Assembly: GCF_965363235.1 (NCBI RefSeq)
Contig: NC_134844.1
Span: 15,978,646-16,042,645, forward strand
DNA from: Mytilus galloprovincialis
Taxonomy: Eukaryota; Mollusca; Bivalvia; Mytilida; Mytilidae
Length of the DNA: 64,000 nucleotides
Direction of reading: 5' to 3'
In this document: positions 1-11,400 of the stretch, in pieces
How the letters are laid out: each line of letters begins with the position of its first letter
Position numbering within the stretch: the stretch's first letter is position 1
The notes under the pieces: model-generated
What the model saw: the letters and a program-made list of their open reading frames with translations, nothing else
Databases searched by the model: none
Told to the model about the DNA's origin: nothing
Translations under genes and position numbers: made by a program

Positions 1-235
1 ATAAATTCCCACTATATAACATGGCAGCTGCTTACCCTTCCGGGCACCTGAGATCACCCCAGTTTTTATTGGGGTTCGTTTTGCTTAGTCTTTAGTTTTC
101 TATGTTGTGTCTTGTGTACTATAATTTGTCTATTTGTCTTTCTTTTTTTTAAATGGCGTTGTCAGTTAAGTTTCGATCTATGAGTTTGACTGTCCCTCTG
201 GTATCTTTCGAGCCTCTTTTCTTCGTGTTAACTAT
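1..235. repeat. Mussel interspersed repeat, family A
   Basis: The segment matches 17515-17740 almost word for word (for example CTTACCCTTCCGG, TTCTATGTTGTGTC and GAGTTTGACTGTCCCTCTGG occur in both). A shorter piece recurs near 43660-43700. I recognise this as a common mussel repeat. It has no coding potential and probably lies in intron 1 of the off-window paralogue that starts at 1192. Positions 236-520 hold nothing I can identify. Confidence 0.7.
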
Positions 236-524
236 AACAGTTTATGTTTTAAAATAACAAATTCATGAATAACTTCACAAATGTGTCGCTCTTCGGTATG
301 TCTTCAATACTATGATTTGATAAACTTTTCGAGAAAATTATCAGCAACTACGTTGTCGTTATTTTGGTACGATTAACTAGATTATAAAACATACCGCAAC
401 CATTGCATTTAGTTTTTTTTTTTTAAACCCAACCTTGGAATGATATTCCTTCTGTTTTTGTCATTGATGTGGGACATTATATACTGGAATACTTTTCCAA
501 GGTTTGGCTATGATTTACTTAATG

Positions 525-895
525 TAATTACTACCACTGGGTCGATGTCTCTGCTGGTGGACTGTTAGTCCCCGAGGGTATCACCAGCCCAGTAGCCATT
601 ACTTCGGTACTGGCATGAAAACACGGATTTGTTGTATTATTAAAATTTGCTGTTAAAAAATGTTACAAATGATTATAAATTAAGGAATGTATCTCCCTCA
701 TGCAAAGCTCTTATTCTTTTCACGGATTTGGCTATACTTTTTGGACCTTTTGGATTATATCTCTTCGTCTTTTATATAAGCTTTGGATTTCGAATATTTT
801 GGCTACGAGCATCACTGAAGAGACATGTATTGTCGAAATGTGCATATGGTGCAGGAAAATTGGTACCGTTCATGTTATTACTTGATTTTTGAACT
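525..895 (+). repeat. Mussel interspersed repeat, family B
   Basis: The block contains GTCGATGTCTCTGCTGGTGG, then CCCCGAGGGTATCACCAGCC, and ends with a stretch on an ATCACTGAAGAGACATGTAT motif. This is a familiar repeat of mussel genomes, and part of it is echoed at 9120-9215. The short open frames inside it (647-892, 700-885) are incidental. Positions 900-1150 hold only a short second repeat scrap and sequence shared with 11990-12115. Confidence 0.6.
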
Positions 896-1155
896 TTTGT
901 TAATAAAATTATGAGTTCTATTCCCTTTATATCTCTTTTCGAACAGCGGTGAACTGCTGTTGCAATTATTATTCAGCTGACATATGATATCAGGTATTCT
1001 GATGTTGGTATATGAACGAACGATAGGCTACTACACGTTCCCGGATGTGTAGACACTGACCCTTCCTGTAATACTGAAGTTATAGTGTATAAAGTGGTAC
1101 ATGTTGATTGTCTCTTTTTTCGATTAAACAATAATATGATCGTTACTGAACTCAC

Positions 1156-1192
1156 CTATGATAAAAAGTAAGACTAAAATCGCATTATACAT
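1156..1192 (-). CDS. First coding exon of a paralogous CYYR1/Shisa-like gene (partial gene)
   Basis: On the minus strand an ATG at 1192 opens a 37-nt coding exon, MYNAILVLLFII plus one base, followed by a GTGAGT donor at 1155. It is closely similar to exon 1 of the complete gene at 12117-12153 (MFNEILVFLFVI, same length, same phase-1 donor). The flanks match too: 1040-1290 is similar to 11990-12260. The hydrophobic string is the start of a signal peptide. The rest of this gene must lie left of position 1. An isolated duplicated first exon (a pseudogene fragment) is the alternative. Confidence 0.6.
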
Positions 1193-1300
1193 ATTGTCTG
1201 TTGAAATTCATGTAGATTATTCTCACTATCTCAATATTGGAATTCAATATAACTACTTGGAAACTACATAAATAATAACTGTGACGTATAGAAATACAAT
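1193..1300 (-). promoter_or_regulatory. Promoter/5'UTR region of the paralogue, conserved with 12154-12265
   Basis: Upstream of the ATG on the minus strand the sequence stays similar to the matching region of the complete gene (shared ACTACTTGGAAACT and ATAAATAATAAC in plus orientation). Conservation between two duplicates outside coding sequence suggests a shared promoter, but I see no clear core element. It may simply be a recent duplication. Confidence 0.35.
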
Positions 1301-2200
1301 GAAGCATTCAATTTTAACTATTTAAATATTACACATACATTTCGCAATAAGGTTGAATAGTTTAACACACTGTGTGACTTGCATCTTAAAATAAATAGTT
1401 GTGTAATATACAGGTTTTATATTTTTTGGCTTAAAAGAATTTTCATAATGTTTATTGTTCATTGGAACTAGTTTGACACCCAAAAGCGTGAAATATTTGT
1501 TTTTTTAAATACCATAATACTCAATCACCATTGTTGAAAATTAAAAGTCAATAAGATAAGCAAACTCAGTGGAATTATGCCAAAAAACTGTCAAAATGAA
1601 TACTGCAAATTTCTGTTATTATATTGAAATTGGTATGATGTAAGTTTTGTAACTGTTTTTTTTTAATTTTTATTTAAAGTGGGCAAAACGTCTCTGAAAT
1701 ACAAAAAAAAACAGACCATAATTTCATTCTCATACTCATAACATTATTGTTTTAGATCTGTTTGTATTTAAACGAGAGACACATGCACATGCTGTCTGTA
1801 TATAGTATGATCCATGATCATTAACATGACAATCCTATTAATTTTATTTTTTATAAATTTACGATAATCGTTTACCGAACTTTTTTTTACAAAAGTTTCT
1901 TGTAAATTAAAACATTCGTTAAGGGCATTATAGAGTTTCCGCACTGAAATAAATCAAAGGCTTGAACAAATAATACTTGTTGTTGCATACAAAGCATTTC
2001 ATTGTAATAATGAAGTACACTTGTCGCTAAAATAGAATATAAAGTAAATACAGAAACATTCATCAATATTTTCTTATAACAATACAAAATCGATAACGAA
2101 ACGTTATTAGTTAGTACTAACTATATACATTTGATTTAATGAGTAATAATATATAGAGTGCGCAAAAAAAACGCATTTCATTTGAACAATATTTTACATT

Positions 2201-2403
2201 TTACATGTTTGCACGTGGCAAATTGCCAAAGACTGGTTGGTTATAAACAGAACTGTATTGTGGTTGGGCAGGTGCACCGTACCCCTGTTGTACTCCAGGA
2301 GCCGACGGATAAGCTGGCGAAACCTGCTGTGTTTGTGGATACATCATTCCGTACGCTGGAGGAGGAGCAGAATAACCATATGGATTCATAGGCTGCAAAT
2401 ATC
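2201..2403 (-). CDS. CYYR1/Shisa-like gene, last coding exon
   Basis: Acceptor TTTCAG, then a frame beginning YLQPMNPYGYSAPPPAYG and ending NLPRANM-stop at 2201. It encodes 67 residues of P/Y/Q/G-rich cytoplasmic tail, with several PPxY-like patches (APPPAYG, SAPGVQQGYG) that could bind WW or SH3 domains (inference). The incoming phase 1 matches exon 3 or exon 3b. Confidence 0.75.
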
Positions 2404-5400
2404 CTGAAATATCGAAATAAAATATTGTACATGTTAATAAAACATTTACGGTGACCTATAGTTATTAACTTCTATGTTATTTAGTTTCTTGTGGAGAGTT
2501 GTTTCATTGGCAATTATATCTATATAAGACGTTTTTATTGAACCTCTTTTTACTGTGATAAAAACTGAAATGGTTACATTATTGTTTTATTATCACGTTA
2601 AATGATATAAGGGGTCAGATATATGGATATTAGTACTAGCCATAAAAACCTACCACTACAGGTAATATTATGTGATATCAATCGTGAGATGACTTGTAGC
2701 TAGCTAAACCTCTCACTTGTATTGTATGACAGTCGCATAAACTTCCATATTGACAACATTGTGTTTTAATCATAATTACTATAAAAACAAACAAATATGA
2801 TACAAAGAACATTATATGTCAAAATACGGTCTTTAACACGGAGCCTCGGCTCACAGCGAATAGCAAGCTATAAAGGCCCCCAATAATTACCAGTGTAAAA
2901 CCATTCAAACGGGAAAATAGTTTTTGTTGATCTGCAATATTAACTTCTATCCAAGTTTTATGATAGTCTCTGAAGGTTTTCAAATTTATCATGTAAAAAT
3001 GATAATCCCAGACCGTCTGATAATTGCTAAAAGATAAGTCCGTCTGTCAACTGAAAAATGAAAAAAAAACTACGTTCTGAATTTTTTTTAGACATTAATC
3101 ATTAAAAAAGCTTCTGCCAAAGATTCATAAAATTCAATGTAGGTTTGACAAAGCAATTGATGTGTAATAAACTTTTACCCTAGACTTTATCTACTTGTTA
3201 ATTTTAAATAGAAATTACTTTTTATCAGTAACTTACAAGAAAGTTTAAAGTATTATTTCATCACTGGTTCTTAATACTCTTTGAGTCTTTTGATCACAAA
3301 AAGCTTCTGTCCAACTTTCGTAAAATTTCACGAAGGTTTGCCAAAGTCAGAGATATTTTTAAAAAAATCTTGAACCAAATACTAAACCTAAATGGTGACG
3401 ACGCCAAAGAAATCTACGATCGCTTTGTCTCACTTGATCGCAACATAAATGGTTTAGGCTCCATAAAAATGCAAAACACATATCGAATCTCAGCAGATAA
3501 AGAAATGTATTAAACCAAAGGAAAGTTAGAAGAATTCATAGTAGATTCAGATTTTGACAGAAAATGAATAAATATAAAACACGGTACCATTTGATTGAAA
3601 AGTGAATGTCATCATTTTTATTCGCGATTAAAAGCTACTGCCTGAAGAAATATTTACAAGGCTGATGTGCTTCTACACAGTTCGTTTTTTAATTATTTAG
3701 ATTAAATTTTTTTTTTACCAAAATTCAAGTGTACGCCCGGGCGTTTTGACGTAAACGTATAACAGTAACAATGTTGAAACAAAACTACATGCTGAAAATA
3801 TGCATAACCAATAACCACTTAAGGTTATTTAAAAAGATTACATGAGTGACGGATTAAAATCAGGTTGAATTGTTGACTTGCAATTCAATAATACATTATC
3901 AATAGGTTTTTGTTAACTTCTTTTGTCAAAATTTAGTCATACTTCTGATGGCGAAATAGTTGTCCTAAATTCCTTATTAATATATATTTGAAACCAAAAA
4001 AATCATTATTTAAGTGTTGTGTCGAACTCGTTGGTAATGCATAATGCATCTTTGAAGAACTTTGATACTATTATATACTAGTCTACCGCTGTGCTCCGCA
4101 AGGTATCTGTTGTCAACCCGATTAATTCTTATAGAATATTAACTTATTTGATTGACATTTTATAAATAATAAGTCTACGGATAAGTCCAACAAAACATTT
4201 ATACATTGGATTGAGCAATTTATGAATATTTGATAGTTACAAAATGTAGGACAAAAGTACATGCAACTTGGTATTTAGAGATTACTAAAAACATATATAT
4301 CACAAAATACTTTCTGCCAAATCTTTTGGGGAACATGATTTTCGAATTAAGTATATATATCATTTAGAAGGGACAACAGTTTTATGTTGTGCCTTCTTAA
4401 TACACCAATTAAAACATAATTAATAAAATGTATACGGTACAGTGTATTAAAACAGATATCTATTTTTTGAAAAATATTACCTCTACAATGTTGTTCTTTT
4501 CAGTATGCAAAGCTTTGAGGGCATGGAACAAAAAGAAAGGCATCGTCGAAAAAGAAAGCCTAATGAACCAATCAAACCCCGACGTGGACATACCTCTGCG
4601 CAAGTACTTGTATACTAATCTTTTCGTCCCGTCCTCGCCATTCAAAACACGTCCCTTTTATAACTTATAAGAATACCGTCCAAATCATAATTTTACCTGT
4701 GTTATGACTGGTGTTTGTAACAGCCACATGTGTTCCTATGTCTGTACCTGTTGTTGTTACTACAAATCTGTATACCGTTCCTAATCAATATAATTACCTG
4801 GGTTATGACTGGTGTTTGTAACAGCTACATGTGTTCCTACGCCTCCACCTGTTGTTGTCATTACTCTGCCTGGTCTGCCTTTGTTACATCCTCCTTTTAT
4901 ACATATAACAACAATTACAACAAAAATAGCTCCTGTTACCAATACACCTATAATCAATCCCGCTATGCCACCTCCGGAACTGTGAAAAGTATTAAACATT
5001 TATTACATTTAAAACTAGAAGTTTGTTTCACATGTTCACGATATGAAAAATTTATCATAACTGTTAGAGTGTCATATTTGACAAAACAAGGGTAAGGAAG
5101 CTAAAATATATCCTCTACTTACTGGACATGGTTTAATGTATGCTGAAAGTCTTTGCGAAAAAGGTTACAAGTATATCTTCATAAAATGAAGATGTAAATA
5201 AAGGCAACAGTAGTTTACCGCTGTTAAAAATTTCATATATCGATTGAGAAAAAAACAAATCTGGGTTTCAAACTAAAACTGAGGGAAACATCAAACATAA
5301 GAGGAGAACTACGACACAACAGAAACACAACATTAAATTGTAACAGACACAGAAATGAACTATAATATAACAATGGCCATTTTCCTGACTTGATACAGGA

Positions 5401-8400
5401 CATTCTAATAAAACAAAATTGTGGGTTGAACCTGTTTTTTTGGCATGCCAAACCTGCTGCTTTTATGGCAATGTTAATTATAACATTAAAGTGACAACCT
5501 TACATGATAGGACTACAATACAAATAAATGGGAGAACATATAGGACAGAGAAACACACGAATAATAGCTAACAAAAGGTGACAGGTTTAAAATTTAATCC
5601 TCAAAAGACTAACCAGTGACGTTCTAATGAAAAATGTAGGATAATATACACCTTACAATAATTCTATATAGGTACCCGATACAAATAATACCTATTGCTT
5701 GGAGTTTTAGTGAAACCAACCTTTCCAAGAAAAAGAAACTTTTACTTATGAAAATGAAAATAGGTTTATGCTCTGACACAAAATATATTTTGATCAATTA
5801 TTTATAGAAATTTACTCATCAAGTAAGACAACGTTTACTTTTAAACAATAAAAAAGAGGCCAAGGTCAAACCTGCCAGACAGACATGTAGACTATTCAAT
5901 CATTGCATACGGTCAATTTAAGTTAAGAAGAACCTGTCAGACAGACATACACTATACAATCATTTCATACATCAAATATAGTTGACATGTTGCTTAAAGT
6001 GACCGAGAAAGAGTGTCATATTACCTACCATTAACCCATAAGGTTAAGAACCATGCAAACTAGATAATCTCTGCTAGACTGATATTTACAATTTAGTTTG
6101 CAACCCGGATTTGTTCTCTCAATCGATTTATGACTTTTGAACAGTGGTATACTACTGTTGCCTTTATTTACACCTTGCAATCATTCAAAGGACTTTACCA
6201 AGAAAACTTTTATACTGTGTATAGTATTAAAGATATGGACCTTACCACGAAAATTTAACGTTAATCGCATACTAGTATACAATAGGATGATATTGATGAT
6301 ATGGGAACGAACGTCATCCTTCTGACGGACTTTCAAGAATCCTTAATGAAAGGACAAATATGGTTATCCTTTTACTCATACTAAGTGTGAAATATTGCCA
6401 AACAGAATTTGATAGAAAAAATTTTCGCAACATAAGGTATCCCTGTACAAACTATGAATCATTGTTCAATAGTTTACGTCGTCGCCGCCACTGGACTGAA
6501 ATCTCTTTGTCTCTCATTCTAAAATATCCGTCGCTGTGGTGACAAAACACGACTTTTGCTTACTGGTTAAAGTTTCCTTACAAAGACAATAACAATCAAA
6601 ACCAAGGAGTAAACAAAGACTCACAAAACCGAAGGACATTTACATCAACAGTTATAAATAATAATTAAGAAACAACACGAACTCCACTAAAAACCGGGAG
6701 TGAAATCAGGTGCTCAGGAAGGGTAAGCATTTCCTGCACCGTATACGGCACCCGTCGTGTTATGTCTTTGTTTAGTTCGGTAATGATTGAAGGTTATTAT
6801 GACTGAGGAAAAATATCAGATATGATTTCTGACACACTTTTGTCATAGTGGCCAATCAGCTCATGATGGCGACCGTTAAATGTCTTGAGTGATGACCTTA
6901 ATTTGATTGATTCATAGCCTTGTATTAGCAACTTTTGAGAAAGCAGTATTCCTCGTGCAACAAAATCAACGTACTTTGAGCTAGCTCTAGAGTAACGTAT
7001 CAATTGAGACACATATACTCCATATGCTGGTGCCGCTGGGATGTTGCTACACAGAAATGGAAGGTTGACTATAGGAAAATTAAAATCATCGCGTTTGTCA
7101 TAAATTTTGGTATTCAACCTACCATCAGTAGTCATTTCGAGAAATTTATACATATCTGAATACGTCATAAGCTATATGACAAAAAAGAGACTTAAAATAG
7201 CAATGTTAATCTAAATGATAGATCAACCTAATTAGTCATTCAATAATTCCAACATTAAAATAGATTGTCTCTCGCTTTAACGTCGTGATGTAAGAAATTA
7301 AAATTGTGAGCTTTGTGGTTTGTTCTTCTGAAGGATGAGAAGAAATTATCCTTTCCAATTGTTTATTTTTTCATAATCAAACATGAGGTATATATTATAT
7401 ACAGTAAATTTATTAAATTTAACCACAAAGATAGGAATTCAACGAGGATGTATAATTCCACTTAATGAGACTGGCCGGTGCCAGAGAGCAACCCATATAA
7501 CAATACATACAAATTGCCGGCCTAAATCCTGTTGCGGCAAGTTTTTGTCTCGGAACCATAATAGTTTAATCGGCAAAAAGTATCTCTAATACAAGAAAGA
7601 TTGTAGATGCAGTTAGTATGCTATAATATCGTCGGCATTTATAAATTTGTCTGCTTGTTTTTTTTTATATTGGAAAAATAAGGTAGGGTATGATTGGAAA
7701 TGAGAAAACTCTCAAGCAGAGACCAAACGACATAGAAATTATTAGCTATAGGTCACCGTTCGGTGGGAAAGGCACTTTAAGATATAGGCGGGGTTAAATA
7801 TGTTTGCGGGTGCCAAACGCACAGTTAGCATTTGACAGTTGTGAAATTTCTGAACATCACAACATAAGACCACACTATAAAAATCAGTTGAAAAGCGCAT
7901 GACTTATCAGAAAAATAAAAAGCACAAAATCAACTACAAAAGCACAAAACACACATAGTCCAGATATGAGCATACTTGCAGTAACTCAAAGCTAGTTTAA
8001 AGCAAATTACAACTTATATAAATTTATGTATCTTAGACTTAAATATCAATCAATACACATCCACATTCTCATAAGTTTAGTGTAAAGACGTCTTTAACAG
8101 CCAGAGAAAAACATGACCTTGCGCATTTGCCAAAACATAGGCATCGACAGAATATAGGTCATTGATGGTACATATGTATAAACAATTAGAAGTATTTTTT
8201 TGTTTTGTTCCACCGCCTTTTAATGATTGATTTGGGTCATACTTACATAGCATGGTTTTCGTTGGAACAATATTGGCTTCCATGTAATCCGCTACAGTAT
8301 CCACTACAGTAGGTGCCATAATAAGACGTATGGCTGTGCGTGTAACACTTGGCACATAGTATTTCGTCTTCAAAATGAAATTTAAAAACAATATTCATAC

Positions 8401-11400
8401 AACACAATATTTTGCACGAAAGTTTGTTGAAAGCTGAACAGACTTGAAAGCGACACAAAAATTAAGAAACAAACAGGGTTTAAAATGCCACCAACGCAAC
8501 ATTATGAAAGTCCATTCGCAATATGTTATTGTTGTTCACTTACTGATTACGCCGGTAAATTATGACGGTGTGATTGGTTAAACTCCATCGCGTTGTGACC
8601 CCTATTGGTGCGTAGGGAGTTAGTAAATCGCATGAGGTCACATATACTGTTAATGGTGACGTCGTCTATTGATGTTGTTGCATTTCATTTTTTTGTTTAT
8701 TTCGTAAATTAGGTATATTCAACCAGTATAAATTTGTGTTTGTTTGAACAGTACGTACAACGATATGTTAATCTCCTAGTATGGCAATATTTTCCTGGCA
8801 AGGGATTAACATCCTTTTACCTTTTTATTGATATGCAGCTTTTTCATTGGTTGAAAAATGACGCAGTGTGTTTCAACATCAATGTCATCATAATCCGATT
8901 AAAAAATTATTTCCGAAAACTTATTTGTGTATAGGAGATTAACATCCTTGTGTGTTCATATAATTGTACAGCTTTTTCATTGGTCAAAATATGTGACAGA
9001 CGTCATACGTTCTTCATCGAATTGTATCATTATAAATATTTATGTGAGAGGAATTCCACGGTGGTCGCAATCTTGGGCCCTTGAACACTATGTTTTAAGG
9101 GTGCATACAAACCAACATTCCCTACTGTTTATTTGGGGGTCTTGGGCTTCTCAACTTTTATATTTAGTTTTAGATTTTCAAATATTTTGGTCCCAATCAT
9201 TGCTGAAAAGACATTGAATCTAATATCGTCGCTGGGCTTCTAAAATGTCGTATATGACTTTTTTGGCTAAAAATACTTTTTGACACCAATGGTCTGGGCG
9301 GCAGGAAATCTTTGGTATTACAAAATAGAATACAGTTAGACCAATCAAAATGTGTGAAATAAGACATATTACAAAATTGCCAATGTCAGTTGTTTGTAAA
9401 GTTTGCTTCCAAAATGTTGTATGAAAACTTAAAAATCGTTGTAGAATGGCTTTGGGAAAAAAAATAATTGTACATTTCTTTATTTCTGTGAAAATAGTAA
9501 AAGTTCTTGGATAATCCAGAAATGTCAAGGTTTTTATTTCACTGCTATTTACAAAAATGTTCAAGTTCACATACGACATTTTGGAAGCATGCATTTTGCC
9601 AAAAATTTCAAAGCCTGTTTGTGAGAATTCTTTTTATTGAAAAATTTGTAATTTACGACATTTTAGAAGCCCAGCGACGATATTATAATTTTGTCATAGT
9701 TGCACACATCTTAAAACCAGGTATATTCAAACTAACTCTCAATTTGTTCTTTACAGTGCTCGGCTCTCTTTTTTTGGCTGCGTAGGCGCCCCTATAGATT
9801 TCTATTTAGTATAAAGTTTATATCGAGGGAATAGCCTGGGGACATATAACTGTTCGATGGTTCACATGTCGACATGGATAACTTAGACAATGGAAATGAA
9901 TGTTTGTTTATTTGCCATTTTATTTTACCTTAAAATCCTGAGAGAAAAAAAAACCAGGCACATGTAATTTCCTATATTTTTTTTGATTTCACAATTGCAT
10001 GGCATAAACACTTAAGATGTTTATCTTGATAGTACTAAATACCCATTGCTTAAACATAAATGTTAAAAATGAGTTGCTCCTGTGTCAATCTGTTCAAATA
10101 CTATCCAGTGGATGGCTAATAGGTAAGCTATTTTTTTTAATGTATGACGATATAACTCCGACGCTTTTTTTCATCTATCTAATAAAAATTATTTTTGAAC
10201 ATTTTCCAAACTTTCTGATTTCGGAACAAATGATTTTCTAGATATGAATTGGATAGTTTCAATATTTTAGAATCAGATTTATGTTTTTAATCAAATATGT
10301 ACACAAGGAAATTTTACCCACACGAATTTTACATGAACTTAAATTTGAATTAATTGGAATCTCAGGTGAATATAAAAAAAGAAGATGAGGTATGATCGCC
10401 AATGAGACAACTCTCCACAAGAGACCAAAATGACACAGAAATTAACAACTATGGGTCACCGTACGGCCTTCAACAATGAGCAAAGCTTATACTGCATAGT
10501 CTGCTATAAAAGAATCCCGAAATGACAATGTAAAACAATTAAAACGAGAAAACTAACGGCTTTATTTATGTACAAAAAATTAACGAAAAACCAAATATAT
10601 AACACATAAACAAACCGTCGACAACCACTGAATTACAGGATCCTGAATTGGCCGACAGACACATACATACAGAATGTGGCAGGGTTAAACAAGGTAGCGG
10701 GATCCCAATCACCCCTAACCTAGAACGGTGGTATAGCAGTACAACATAAGAACGAACTATAAAAATCAGTTGAAAAAGGCTTAAATCAGCAGATGGACAA
10801 AAATACAAGTGGACTTGGCCGGGTTCTTGTACATCCCAACAACAAAAAACACACTAGGTACAGATCTGAGAGTACTGGCAGTTAACTGACAGCTAATTCA
10901 AAGCCACTAACAACTAAAAAAAAATGCATGCATCTAAGACTAAAATATCAATCCGTACACATCCAACATCCAATGGATTTAATGTAAAAACGTCATATAC
11001 AGTCAGAGAAAAACATTCACTTTAATTCACATGAAGTTAGCATGAACTAAAATGTGAACTCATGTGAATCTCCGGTGTATTTCACTTTAATTCACTTGAA
11101 TTTAACATGAACTAAAATTTGAATTCACGAATGTGAATCTCAGGTGATATTCACTTTAATTCACTTGAATTTCACCTCAACCGAACTGATATGTTTAACC
11201 CAGGTGAAATTAGTGCATGGGAGTGTCACGTGAATCCCATATGTGAATTGCACATGAATTAATTATAACTTTTAAAATTATTAATATAAAACATTAATGT
11301 AATTTATATAAATAACCTATTAATAATACACCAATAAACTTGTAAAAAATTCAAATACAAATTTGAGAAGAAAAAAACAATAAGTGTTGATCATGTTTGT

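Larger units (their letters stand above)
4980..8246 (-). other. Intron 2 of the CYYR1-like gene
   Basis: It contains a mussel repeat (5235-5640), a retroelement coding remnant (6797-7168) and a family-C repeat (7680-8110), listed separately. Positions 5640-6090 carry a short near-repeat around 5870-5960 (CCTGTCAGACAGACAT). Positions 6100-6170 are another mussel repeat scrap. The rest, including the frame at 7383-7589, shows nothing identifiable. Confidence 0.5.

Noticed and set aside
4428..4670. 80-codon plus-strand frame and its antisense partner
   Set aside because: No splice signals, homology or composition to support a gene; it lies in an intron of the CYYR1-like gene.
9220..9785. Frames of 124 and 92 codons on opposite strands
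   Set aside because: Both are within a foldback element and mirror each other through its inverted ends.
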